The notes under the pieces: generated by a model | Seen by the model: only the letters and a program-made list of their open reading frames with translations | Database searches by the model: none | What the model was told of the DNA's origin: nothing | Made by a program: the position numbers and the translations under genes | Part shown: piece by piece, positions 55,579 through 64,000 of the stretch | How positions within the stretch are numbered: the first letter of the stretch is position 1 | Layout of the letters: each line of letters begins with the position of its first letter | From: Desulfovibrio inopinatus DSM 10711 | GTDB taxonomy: Bacteria > Desulfobacterota > Desulfovibrionia > Desulfovibrionales > Desulfovibrionaceae | DNA: 64,000 nucleotides | Reading direction: 5' to 3' | Assembly: GCF_000429305.1 (NCBI RefSeq) | Contig: NZ_AUBP01000007.1 | Span: 62,001 to 126,000, forward strand

Positions 55579-58263
55579 TCATATCACCTTCACAGCTCCA
55601 ATACCAAGCAGCGTGCGTCTGATATTGGTTTCTTCCAATTGTGTTTTATGGAACAGCGCTTTGTAGACATCGGCTGAATAAAGGTTGGCACGTCGGATGT
55701 CGGTATACCCGAACCGCGCAAATCGAGCGCTCCCGCAATACAAGTTGATGCCGCGCATATCGGCTCGAGTGAAATCGCATTTGTCGAACCGGCCGCGTTT
55801 GGCAATGGTCTTGAGCAGCGTGGCCTCTTGAAAGATGCAGGCATTGCACATGGTTTTGACCATGGTGGCGTTGTCGAAACAGGCCTGCGTAAAGTCGGTC
55901 GCCATCCAGTTTGCTTCATTCAGATTCGCTGATTCAAAACGTGCTTTCGGAAATTTGGTGTCGCCGACTGATCGTGATTGCACGAGCAGTGCCTGACTGA
56001 AATTGACCTCAACCCCATTGGCCTGGCTCAAATCAATCTTGGGTGCGTGGACTTTCGTAAAATCAGCCTCATCGAGTTGGGCGGCGGTGAAATCTGCTTG
56101 AACAAGATGCGCTTGAGTGAAGTTGGCCCGGGGAGCTGTGCATTCAGAGAAACGGGCAAAGTCAGCTCGTACACCGGTCAAATCAGCTTGAGTCAGGTCG
56201 GTCTTCGTGAGACGAGCATATTGCAGGTTGGCTGACGTCAAGACTGCTTGCCCGAGTTTGGCCGCGTTGAGGTCGGCGTCTTTACAATTCGCTCCGGTAA
56301 AGTTGGCGGCTTGCGCGGAAAGGCTATCTCCTTGAATTCCCGTGAGACTGGCCTCGGTGAGATTTGCACCATCCAGGCACGCGCCAGCGAAGAACGCGTC
56401 ATCGAGTTTGGCATGGGACAGTATGGCCTCGCGGAGAATGGCACGCTCCAGAATCGCACCGGTCAAATCGGCACCGGAAAGATCACAGTGCGATAAATCC
56501 AATCCCGTGAGGTCCAAGCCGGCCAAGGATTGTCCTTCCTCGTGAAGTCTTTTGACATCATCGGCAGTGAGCGGCGTATCAGCCGGTTCCGGTGGAGGCG
56601 GAGTCGATTCGCTCGCTTCTGGGGGGGATTCGCTTTGGGGCTCTTCGTCCGACGTATGAGGGAATTGTTCAAAAAGTGCCTTGGCCTCTGCTTCGCCTTT
56701 GGCAAACGCGTCACGGAGTTCCCGCAAAGCACTTTCGTCGGTTCCCAATGCCGCCATGGCTGCCAGAATTTCTTCGGGACTGGAGCCTTCTGTAGAAGAC
56801 GTGCTGAATGAGGAGAAATCTTCCGGCCCATCGACTGCGTGCATACCGATTTTCGCCATAACGCTATCGAGATGCTCCCGTGCTTGGGCACATGCCGTTT
56901 CTACCTGCTTTATTGCTTCTTCCGGTGTCTGCATTTCGGGATCAGGCATGGGAGGAGGAATGTCGGCTGTCAATGCTGAGCTATCGAGACCGGCATTTTT
57001 GAGATGCGTTTCAATTTCACGGGTCAAACGCGCGGTTTCTTCTTCGGCTTCACGCAATACGTCGGCCATACCCGCAGGAAGAGACGGTTCTTCGATAGTT
57101 TCCTCTGGAGAAATTGCCGCTTCAGGCTCTTCTATGGGCATTGCGGGAGCTTCAGACTGTTTCTCTTCCGTTTCAGCTTCAATGGGCTGTGGAGGTTCGG
57201 GAGTCCGCGGCACGATCTGGCGCTCGCTGTCGGCGATCATCGTTTTGACAAGCTGTTCGTACGCTTCGGAGTTTTTGGATTCCTCGGAAAGTCGTTCGTT
57301 CAAAACAACAAGATGTGAGACCAGGCTGGCGTCTTCATCCGAAACGGAGACGACGCTTCTCCACGCCACAACGGCCTTCTTGATTTCCGGAAATAACCAC
57401 ACGGTATCAAGCGACGCCAATCGGTTATCGATAACGGTTTGAGCCATGTGTGTTCGGCGCAGGAAAAAACGGACGCGTTGACCGGGTAAGCGTGAGTGGA
57501 TCACAGACTCTGTGGGATGAAGATTGGTCAACTCAATGGTTTCGTCGCCGGTGAAATAGACACCGTTCAAGATTTGGTCGGACATCGCCCAGTTAAGCAC
57601 CGTTAAATCCGAGTCTGAAGCGACGTTGGGCCAGTCTTCGACGAGCCAACGGTCATCATAGGTGCCATGACGTTTGGGATCAAGGACGCGGACATCTCGG
57701 TGACTCTCGAAACTGGCGGGAGTCGGGCAATCTTTTGGGGAAACGATAAGTTGATCCGGGTATTCGACGTTGGGCATGATAACGACTTTACGGCCATCAT
57801 CCGTTAAGACCTCAGTCATGCCGGTTCCCTTGATATTTCCATCGAAGCCCGGTCCACCAAAGGCGCGTTCCCAATCCAACGGCATGGAGACAAAAGGCTT
57901 GGGTTCGCCGAGATGGCGGTAGACATCGCCCTGGCGTACCCATTGACGATCTCCGAGAACAAGCAGTTGTTTTGAGATGGGGCCGAGGCGGAGAGAGACG
58001 GTGCATGTGGGAGCGGCCTTGCCTTCGGGCTGATGACATGAGCCGGCCAGCAACACTTCCCCGTAGAGTTTCGGGATGCCCTCTTCGCTGAATTTGTTTT
58101 TCCGGCACTGCGTAAAAATTTCCCAGGCCGTCCTCTCGGGAAGCAAGGAGTCCGGATCGTCGAGATCGTAGGTTCCCAGAGCAGTGAGAAGAAGCAAAAA
58201 TTCCTTGCGGAAGCCGAGAACTCGCCAAGAAAGGTAGATGTCGGGAGGGGCGATGGTTTTCAT
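55579..58263 (-). CDS. DUF2169 and pentapeptide-repeat protein, T6SS adaptor-like
   Basis: An 894-residue protein. The N-terminal 340 residues match the pattern of the DUF2169 family (PLDWERAFGG, NVEYPDQLIVSPKDCPTPA, LTNLHP), found beside VgrG/PAAR and proposed as a T6SS adaptor. A long acidic, Pro/Glu-rich linker (about 350-560) follows, then about 65 pentapeptide repeats (LDLTGLDLSHCDLSGADLTG and onward) to the end. It lies 18 bases after vgrG and overlaps almost directly with the pentapeptide gene. No obvious toxin domain is fused. The ribosome site is poor, so it may depend on coupling to vgrG. Confidence 0.88.
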   Translation of the reverse strand: MKTIAPPDIYLSWRVLGFRKEFLLLLTALGTYDLDDPDSLLPERTAWEIFTQCRKNKFSEEGIPKLYGEVLLAGSCHQPEGKAAPTCTVSLRLGPISKQLLVLGDRQWVRQGDVYRHLGEPKPFVSMPLDWERAFGGPGFDGNIKGTGMTEVLTDDGRKVVIMPNVEYPDQLIVSPKDCPTPASFESHRDVRVLDPKRHGTYDDRWLVEDWPNVASDSDLTVLNWAMSDQILNGVYFTGDETIELTNLHPTESVIHSRLPGQRVRFFLRRTHMAQTVIDNRLASLDTVWLFPEIKKAVVAWRSVVSVSDEDASLVSHLVVLNERLSEESKNSEAYEQLVKTMIADSERQIVPRTPEPPQPIEAETEEKQSEAPAMPIEEPEAAISPEETIEEPSLPAGMADVLREAEEETARLTREIETHLKNAGLDSSALTADIPPPMPDPEMQTPEEAIKQVETACAQAREHLDSVMAKIGMHAVDGPEDFSSFSTSSTEGSSPEEILAAMAALGTDESALRELRDAFAKGEAEAKALFEQFPHTSDEEPQSESPPEASESTPPPPEPADTPLTADDVKRLHEEGQSLAGLDLTGLDLSHCDLSGADLTGAILERAILREAILSHAKLDDAFFAGACLDGANLTEASLTGIQGDSLSAQAANFTGANCKDADLNAAKLGQAVLTSANLQYARLTKTDLTQADLTGVRADFARFSECTAPRANFTQAHLVQADFTAAQLDEADFTKVHAPKIDLSQANGVEVNFSQALLVQSRSVGDTKFPKARFESANLNEANWMATDFTQACFDNATMVKTMCNACIFQEATLLKTIAKRGRFDKCDFTRADMRGINLYCGSARFARFGYTDIRRANLYSADVYKALFHKTQLEETNIRRTLLGIGAVKVI

Positions 58264-58281
58264 AGGAGTAATGGGTCTGAG

Positions 58282-60975
58282 TTATCCTAAAGAAATTCTT
58301 CCTGCGGAATCAATTGTGATGCTGCCAGCATGACTCATTGTCTCCAGTTTTATGTTACTACGAGTCACTGATACCTTGCAGCTTGCACCAGGCCCCAAAA
58401 GAGAAGCCTCAGTTTTTGATAATGTAAGCCCTCCGCCCGTTTCTCCGTGTTCCAAGGAGGATGATGCACCGGTGAGCGAGAGTTTACCTAATTGGGGTTT
58501 CTCAACAGTAACAGAGTCGTTATTTATAGAGACTTGACCGTTGTCTGCCTTTTCAAAGACACCACCGTTCTCGTTCAATGTAAGACTTCCCCCGGTGGTC
58601 TTGGAGATGGTGATAGTGGGACCACTTGTATTCAGAGAAACGGCATCGTTTATTTCAAATGTTGAAGTCGAATCAGCGCTGTGTACGACATTGAGCTTCG
58701 TGGTGTTCGTAGTCATGTCCAGTTCTGAGCTGAACGGTGTCGCCGGGGCTTTGTTCGACACCTTCAATTCGATTTTTTCTGTTCCCTGTATCGCTGACTT
58801 TACGCCGATTTCTATGCCTCCCTCCTTCATTTCAATTGTCGACACGGCATTATCGGCGAATGCATCTTCAATTTTCTTGTTTGTTTTGTTGAGTCCGATG
58901 AACGCTCCCACGAGACTGCCGACAATTTCAAGGGGTACCACAGAGGTGACGGCCTTATTATCTTTCATGGCATTGCCGAGTTGCGAAAAGAATTCCTGTG
59001 CGTTATCGGCCTCGTCACCATCATCCCCGCCTTTGAGTGACGCCGCAGTTATTCCGATATTGGCCGCAACGGTGGTAAATGCGGCAATAATGGCATGCCA
59101 GGATGTATTGAGTCCTGACAGCACCGCTTTTGAGTTGGGAATTCCCGCTTTGAGCGTGAGTTCCTCGATGCCATTCACAGCACGTTCGCCGTGCATTTCA
59201 ACCATTTCATCGCCAACCGCCAAGCCGGGGCCTTTCATGTATTCCAATTTGCCCCCGACAAAAATGTCGGTACTGAGACCGAATCCGATTTCCGCTGTCG
59301 ATCCCGCCGTAATTTTGGACTCAACGCCTGCCACGATTTCATTGGAACCGCCCCAGATAAACTTGTTCTCCGCTCCGACAACAGCAGTTTCATAATCTCC
59401 GGCCGTTTGGACGGAGACACTGCCTCCACCGCCCGGTTTTATCGAACCGATCGCAATGCCGCTGTTATGATAGGGAGACCATAAGCCCATAAACTCATTT
59501 CCCTTCTTGTCCCCCATCACGATCTGATTGCGACCTTTCGTTCGGATGACGTTGAGTGCTTGGTTTTTGTTGGAAATGGGGTTGGTCAAATCGCCATTGT
59601 AGACGGCGGAGGAGATGACGGGCCGGTCGGGGTTACCGTCAATGAAGGTCAGCAACACTTCGGTATCTTTGAGTAGCGGAAAATGTATTCCATAGCCTGC
59701 TCCGCTATATGGCTCAGCAAGCCGGAACCACCATGAGGCCTCCATATTGGGTTTGCCAGCGAGGTCGAAGGGCAACTTGACTTTATATCGTCCCATTTCA
59801 TCGACCGTCGCGTACTCACCACTGCCTGAACCATCAACAAAGGCATTGATGACACCATGGAATTTGGCGCGCTCGGTACGGAGCGGTGGCCGATATTGGA
59901 GTTGGGAATCAACAGCGGAAAATGTATTCCGGTAAGCCTGTTTTTCTTTGGTCGCCACATCAGTTTGGCCATGTTTGGGAATGCCCGTATTGAGATACGC
60001 CGTGTTGCGGCCACTGTGCGTAATCGATGTCAGGAGATAGGCGGTATTGAACGTGGAATATGGGTGCATTTTGAGGGTGAACAGGCCTCCGGCGCGAAAC
60101 ATGAGGCAGCCTGACTCTCCATGGTACGTCGTCCCTTCACACAAGAGGGCTTCCGATCGAATTTTGGCCAGGGCATTACCTTCTTCCAGGGTTTGGTAGT
60201 TGTCCCCGTAGTGATAGCGGATGCCGGCTCCGTCTTCCGATACCGTTGCTTTGGCTGTGAGTTCCAATGTGGGTTTGAGATAGTTGTAATCCTTGAGAAC
60301 AACCTGGTTGGGAACGACCTGTTCATGAGAGACAAATGTAAATACATCGGAAACGGGGTCGGTTGGGAGAAGTCCGGATTTTGGGCTGTACCGGAAATTT
60401 TCCCCTGGGATAGATGTATGGGCAGTTTTGGAATCCGTAATAATGAGCACTTCACCCGAATCGCCTTCCTCAAAATAATAATAGAGTCCCCGGCTTTCCA
60501 TCCAACGTGAAATGAAATCAAAGTTCGTCTCATTGTACTGGCAGACATAGTCCATGGAGGGATATTGAGTATATGTCCGGATCTCGTAATGCATCAGGTT
60601 GGCGTCTTTGAAAACCTGCTTCAAAATATCAGGGAGCGTCATTTGCAGAAAAATCTGGTTGTGCTCCATGAGCGTCAGTAATGTCATGCGTGGCGTGAGA
60701 ATTGCTCGAAAAAAGGAAACTGTATCGACGGTTCGTAAATATTTGAATTCGAAAACGATGCCGGAGTACGAGTTCTGACTTTGTCCGACGGTGAACGTTA
60801 ATTTTGCACCTTTCTTCGTCATATTCGATGGTTTGAAATCGGGATCGCGTGAGAGGAGGGTTATGGTGAACCGATACGGCGTAGAGATAGCGTCTGTTCC
60901 TGAAAAGTCGACAACCTCAAAGGTGTTGGGCGCTTGGCCTTCCACAGTAAACGTCGCCATCTGTTCCTGGTTCAT
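58282..60975 (-). CDS. vgrG: Type VI secretion spike protein VgrG with extended C-terminus
   Basis: An 897-residue spike. The start is at MNQEQMATFTVEGQ with GGAGGGG 3-4 bases upstream; a longer frame has no ribosome site. Residues 1-370 carry the gp27-like part (YNETNFDFISRWMESRGLYYYFE), about 370-460 the gp5 OB fold (WWFRLAEPYSGAGYGIHFPLL), then GNPDRPVISSAVYN and the start of the beta-prism needle. At about 615-705 a helical segment with hydrophobic patches (AAFTTVAANIGITAASL, SLVGAFIGLNKT) interrupts the needle. The last 190 residues are Ser/Thr/Gly-rich short strands like a beta-prism. It heads a three-gene cassette with the DUF2169 and pentapeptide proteins. Confidence 0.94.
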   Translation of the reverse strand: MNQEQMATFTVEGQAPNTFEVVDFSGTDAISTPYRFTITLLSRDPDFKPSNMTKKGAKLTFTVGQSQNSYSGIVFEFKYLRTVDTVSFFRAILTPRMTLLTLMEHNQIFLQMTLPDILKQVFKDANLMHYEIRTYTQYPSMDYVCQYNETNFDFISRWMESRGLYYYFEEGDSGEVLIITDSKTAHTSIPGENFRYSPKSGLLPTDPVSDVFTFVSHEQVVPNQVVLKDYNYLKPTLELTAKATVSEDGAGIRYHYGDNYQTLEEGNALAKIRSEALLCEGTTYHGESGCLMFRAGGLFTLKMHPYSTFNTAYLLTSITHSGRNTAYLNTGIPKHGQTDVATKEKQAYRNTFSAVDSQLQYRPPLRTERAKFHGVINAFVDGSGSGEYATVDEMGRYKVKLPFDLAGKPNMEASWWFRLAEPYSGAGYGIHFPLLKDTEVLLTFIDGNPDRPVISSAVYNGDLTNPISNKNQALNVIRTKGRNQIVMGDKKGNEFMGLWSPYHNSGIAIGSIKPGGGGSVSVQTAGDYETAVVGAENKFIWGGSNEIVAGVESKITAGSTAEIGFGLSTDIFVGGKLEYMKGPGLAVGDEMVEMHGERAVNGIEELTLKAGIPNSKAVLSGLNTSWHAIIAAFTTVAANIGITAASLKGGDDGDEADNAQEFFSQLGNAMKDNKAVTSVVPLEIVGSLVGAFIGLNKTNKKIEDAFADNAVSTIEMKEGGIEIGVKSAIQGTEKIELKVSNKAPATPFSSELDMTTNTTKLNVVHSADSTSTFEINDAVSLNTSGPTITISKTTGGSLTLNENGGVFEKADNGQVSINNDSVTVEKPQLGKLSLTGASSSLEHGETGGGLTLSKTEASLLGPGASCKVSVTRSNIKLETMSHAGSITIDSAGRISLG

Positions 60976-61158
60976 ATCCCCTCCGTCAATTGAACAAAAT
61001 GAAACGTCTGTATTGAGACAATGAAAAGAACGCATTAATAATGGCTGAAGTGTATGATAAAAAAGGGAATCAAAGCAATCGTTGATTCGGGTGATTCATA
61101 AGAAACTGCAGACAAGCACGCCGACTGCAGGAAGAAGAGATGGGAGGTTGTGGAAGTC

Positions 61159-62406
61159 TCAACGCGTTGCGTTGAAGAAGTTGGCCGTCCAGTCAAGCGC
61201 TTCCTGATAGCAGGAAATGACGGTTGCGGGATCAAGATTGAGGTCTTCGATGAGTTGGTCGAGGCGAGACCAATCCGTTTGTTCCATAGAAAGGGTAAGA
61301 TGCAGCCAAGGGGCAAAGCGGCCACGGTGTTCAATAAGGGCGATTTTGATGTCGTCGTTTAATGGAATTTTGGCAAGAATCGATTCCATGGAATTTTCAA
61401 GCATGGTGTCGAGCAACGAAAACAGACCTAGCGAAAACACGTTTTCCGCGATTTTCGGAAAGCCGGACGACTCGGCCAAGCGTTCGAGGAATCGGGCTCG
61501 CTGAGCCGCCAGAACAGACAGCTCCTGTGTTTTGTCGGGAGGCGTAATGTCCGTGAGTAACACCAAACGCAACCAACTCCGCACCCGTTGCCAGCCGACA
61601 AGCAAGATTGCATGCTTAATGGAAGAAATTTTTTGAGTGAGTCCAAAGCCCGGAGAATTGAGATAGGCAAGAAACCGATAACTCATCGAGACATCGGCTT
61701 CGATGGCTGTCGTCATCTCTTCAAAGTCCGGTTCGTTGTGCTCAAGAATTTGGAGAATGCGAAGACGGGCGGCCTCACTGGCAGAGATTTTACGGCCTTT
61801 GAGCGTTTTGGGTTTCTTAAAGAAGAATCCTTGAAAATAGGAAAAACCGAGTTCCTGGACAATACCGAGTGTTTCATAGTCTTCGATTTTGCGCGCCCAA
61901 AGCTGCACGTTGAGCTTTTGTAAGGGCGCAACAAGGCTCGACAGTGTGTGTCGGGGAAGATCTTTAACGTCGATAACGATAATGTCAGCCATTCGATACA
62001 AATGGAGCAGGCTGATTTGTGCCTGGTAGTTGCAGACGGCAATCGTATACCCGGCCGATTTGAGTTCGCTCACCAGCGCTACACGTTCTGGATCGGCACC
62101 GATTTCTTCATCAATAACAACGACGGTTGCTTGAGGAGGTAAGGCAAAGGTGATGTGCTCCGTCAAGCCATCGCCAGATAAATGCACCGCACTAAAGGCC
62201 GTTTGGAAATCCGCGTCCGGGCACAGTGAAAATGCTGCCATGACGCTCATTGTCGCCTCAAGGCCATCCGTAAAAACTGCGTTATTGGCAGCCGCATCAC
62301 GCCTATACAAAAGTTCGTACCCCCAAATAAGGAGGTCCGAGTTAAATATAGGTTGCCTGGCTATGAAGACATTTTCATATGTCATTGATGAGTCTGTTTT
62401 TGCCAT
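61159..62406 (-). CDS. EAL/HDOD signalling protein (YuxH-like)
   Basis: A 415-residue soluble protein. The N-terminal EAL-type barrel opens FIARQPIFNSDLLIWGYELL, with YELLYRR in place of the catalytic EAL, so hydrolysis of cyclic-di-GMP is doubtful. The HDOD domain (about 200-400) has LRILQILEHNEPDFEEMT, FLAYLNSPGFG and IKHAILLVGWQRVRSWLRLVLLTDITPP. It is a paralogue of the protein at 13040-14263, with closely matching HDOD segments. No clear ribosome site; the start may be the ATG eight codons later. It follows the receiver-PAS-GGDEF gene by 21 bases on the same strand, so the pair is probably one operon. Confidence 0.87.
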   Translation of the reverse strand: MAKTDSSMTYENVFIARQPIFNSDLLIWGYELLYRRDAAANNAVFTDGLEATMSVMAAFSLCPDADFQTAFSAVHLSGDGLTEHITFALPPQATVVVIDEEIGADPERVALVSELKSAGYTIAVCNYQAQISLLHLYRMADIIVIDVKDLPRHTLSSLVAPLQKLNVQLWARKIEDYETLGIVQELGFSYFQGFFFKKPKTLKGRKISASEAARLRILQILEHNEPDFEEMTTAIEADVSMSYRFLAYLNSPGFGLTQKISSIKHAILLVGWQRVRSWLRLVLLTDITPPDKTQELSVLAAQRARFLERLAESSGFPKIAENVFSLGLFSLLDTMLENSMESILAKIPLNDDIKIALIEHRGRFAPWLHLTLSMEQTDWSRLDQLIEDLNLDPATVISCYQEALDWTANFFNATR

Positions 62407-62427
62407 AGAAGGATGCCATCGAGTCGT

Positions 62428-63795
62428 TTACTGTAAAGAATAAGCACATACACGATTGCGACCGCGCTGCTTTGCTTCATATAACGCTTCATCGGCCAGT
62501 TGAAACAGTTTTTCAAGCCGTGAAATACCTTGAGGTAACCGGCCGGCAACACCGAGGCTTATAGTGAACGATATTTTTTGTCCATCGTCAATGGTGAGCT
62601 CTTGGTCTGCTACGATCTGTCGAATGCGTTCCGCAAAGACAAGCGAATCATGAAACGCCGTCCCAGGCAATACAATCATGAACTCTTCGCCCCCCCATCG
62701 GCCTACCCGGTCGTAATCACGGATATTATCACGTAAAAGGCCTCCAAGAAGAGAAAGGACCTTATCACCGGTCAAGTGTCCGTAGGTATCATTAATGTTT
62801 TTGAAATGATCGATATCAAGCAATGCGATGCTGAATTCTTCATTTTTTCGAACAGCTCGACTCCATTGCTCCTCTGCAAATGAATAAAGATTGCGGCGAT
62901 TGGCCACACCGGTCAGCTGGTCGGTTAACGCCAGTTCTTTGAGTTTGGCGTTTTGTTTCGCCAATAGCTCATTCAAGATAAGTTGCTTGTTATGGGTATT
63001 TTTGAGATCGGTGACATCTCGGCCCGTCGCTTGATATTCTCGGATAGTATTATCGCTATCGAAGAGACCGCGAATTTTCCATTGAAACCACGACGATCGA
63101 TTTTTTTGAGGGATTTCGAGCTCCATTGTGGCTGTGGGAGACTCTGTGGTGATGTCGGCTGTTGCTTGTGCAAACGAGGTCTGGTTGAAGAGCGGTATGG
63201 CCTCAAAAAAGTTGATAACACATGCATGACGTTCGTCTTGGAGAAACTGGCGGCAAGCCTCATTAAAAAATGTTATGTGTCCATCGGGGTCAAATCGACA
63301 AATGGCATCAGTATGATCCTCGACAACGGCTTTGTATCGTGCTTCGGCTGTTCGCCGCGCTTCTTCTTCGGCTTTCAATGCTTGTTCTTTGGCAAAACGC
63401 TTGATGATATCATCCAAAAAGAAAGGGAGCAAATCGAGATAATCGTATTGGCCATCCTTGGCGAAAGAGCCGACGATGCCGAGCTCTAATGCTTCGTCGT
63501 CAAGGTGCTTTGACTCCCCTTCCGTCAGCATGACGATCGGTTGGCCAATATCATGCTGAATGAGGGTATGGCAGAGTTCTTGTCCGCTCATGTCCGGAAT
63601 ATTGCTGCCAACAATAATCAAGGAAAATGATCGTATATCTTTAAGGAGAGCAGATAGTGCTTCTTCTCCTCGTTTCACAACAGTGATCGTACAATCAGGC
63701 GTCTTTTTCTGTACGGCTTCGCAAAGAGCCATCGCATCAAGTGCATTGTCTTCAACGAGGAGGAAATGGGAGCTTGAGGGGGAAACAATTTTCAT
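62428..63795 (-). CDS. Receiver-PAS-GGDEF protein with a non-phosphorylatable receiver
   Basis: A 455-residue diguanylate cyclase. The N-terminal receiver-like domain has the acidic VEDN start and a Lys in FAKDGQ, but the phospho-acceptor Asp is replaced: IIVGSNIPDMSG has Gly where Asp should be. It should therefore not take phosphate in the usual way. PAS domain about 150-275 (CRFDPDGHITFFNEAC, ending GRDVTDLK), then GGDEF (about 300-450) with RWGGEEFMIVLPG and DIDHFKNINDTYGHLTGD, which look active. A GGGGG stands 5-8 bases before the ATG. It shares a unit with the EAL/HDOD gene. Confidence 0.92.
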   Translation of the reverse strand: MKIVSPSSSHFLLVEDNALDAMALCEAVQKKTPDCTITVVKRGEEALSALLKDIRSFSLIIVGSNIPDMSGQELCHTLIQHDIGQPIVMLTEGESKHLDDEALELGIVGSFAKDGQYDYLDLLPFFLDDIIKRFAKEQALKAEEEARRTAEARYKAVVEDHTDAICRFDPDGHITFFNEACRQFLQDERHACVINFFEAIPLFNQTSFAQATADITTESPTATMELEIPQKNRSSWFQWKIRGLFDSDNTIREYQATGRDVTDLKNTHNKQLILNELLAKQNAKLKELALTDQLTGVANRRNLYSFAEEQWSRAVRKNEEFSIALLDIDHFKNINDTYGHLTGDKVLSLLGGLLRDNIRDYDRVGRWGGEEFMIVLPGTAFHDSLVFAERIRQIVADQELTIDDGQKISFTISLGVAGRLPQGISRLEKLFQLADEALYEAKQRGRNRVCAYSLQ

Positions 63796-63904
63796 ACATG
63801 CCCCCGTGCAAGCGTGCTGATACAGGGCGTTGTTCTCATAGATGTGTCATTGCTTGTTTAGCGAAAATTGTAAAGGTGCTTTCTTGTCTTGAGGAGAGTG
63901 CGCG

Positions 63905-64000
63905 ATGACGTGCACGCGTATTGTCAGTGCTCTTTTGAGGATTATGACCAACTCGGTACCAGGTATATTAACCTCTTTTTCATGTGGAATTATGCATAGA
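63905..64000 (+). CDS. Possible start of a gene running off the right edge
   Basis: An ATG at 63905 with GAGGAG 8 bases upstream opens 32 codons without stop to the end of the window (MTCTRIVSALLRIMTNSVPG at the start). It is divergent from the receiver-PAS-GGDEF gene. The piece is too short to identify, and the frame may close just beyond the edge. The ribosome site is the main support. Confidence 0.3.
   Translation, partial: MTCTRIVSALLRIMTNSVPGILTSFSCGIMHR

Noticed and set aside
56681-57442. Plus-strand frame of 253 codons inside the DUF2169 gene
   Set aside because: Ser-rich antisense shadow of the acidic linker, without a ribosome site.
58541-59395. Plus-strand frame of 284 codons inside vgrG
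   Set aside because: Antisense shadow of the repetitive Gly/Ser/Thr part of vgrG.

Overview
The window looks like chromosomal DNA of a roughly 50 % GC, Gram-negative, anaerobic deltaproteobacterium, most likely a member of the Desulfovibrionales. This is inferred from the gene types present: a heptaheme c-type cytochrome, a cytoplasmic Mo/W-bisMGD oxidoreductase, a TRAP transporter, a dense set of PAS/GGDEF/EAL/HDOD signalling genes, type VI secretion parts, and a dnaN-gyrB-gyrA block. No rRNA, tRNA, CRISPR array, insertion sequence or prophage was recognised.

Layout. 1-6000: the 5' part of a large gene of unknown function running off the left edge, an orphan membrane histidine kinase, and a minus-strand pair made of a receiver-GAF-PAS kinase and a receiver with a degenerate HD-GYP-like domain. 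6.3-11.2 kb: an EamA exporter, two small hypotheticals, a CrcB/Fluc fluoride channel, and a VOC protein translationally coupled to a molybdoenzyme. 11.3-17.4 kb: a plus-strand signalling cluster (kinase-like protein with a degenerate ATPase, EAL-like/HDOD protein, two-receiver hybrid kinase with Hpt, single receiver). 17.6-21.2 kb: a minus-strand run of YbjN-like protein, threonine aldolase and asparagine synthase. 21.4-23.6 kb: a small exported protein and a Tle1-like (DUF2235) lipase. 24-26.8 kb: a TRAP transporter operon dctPQM. 27.1-33.2 kb: dnaN-gyrB-gyrA, closed by a perfect terminator. 33.3-34.6 kb: the multiheme cytochrome. 34.9-37.9 kb: a fused MrfA-like helicase and YprB/MrfB-like exonuclease. 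37.9-44.9 kb: a small membrane ORF with an in-frame TGA, a PAS-PocR hybrid kinase, a CDF metal exporter, an HD protein, a 29-residue membrane peptide and a cation:proton antiporter. 45-53 kb: a Cache-GGDEF cyclase, a Cache histidine kinase, an EAL-CBS-GGDEF protein and an exported SH3 protein. 53.1-61 kb: NhaA and a T6SS cassette (VgrG, DUF2169-pentapeptide protein, pentapeptide protein). 61-63.8 kb: an EAL/HDOD protein and a receiver-PAS-GGDEF protein.

How it fits together. Signal transduction dominates: six histidine kinases or kinase-like proteins, several receivers, two intact-looking GGDEF proteins, one GGDEF-EAL protein and two EAL/HDOD proteins. Several modules have lost their catalytic or phosphorylation residues, so part of this network probably works by binding and sensing. 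The T6SS content is a spike and adaptor cassette plus a distant lipase, with no structural T6SS genes in the window. The best candidates for follow-up are the one-polypeptide MrfA-MrfB fusion, the toxin-less VgrG/DUF2169/pentapeptide cassette with a helical insert in VgrG, the two very small membrane ORFs, and the degenerate signalling proteins. Many start codons were moved inward from the longest ORF to a start with a Shine-Dalgarno sequence; each entry says so.
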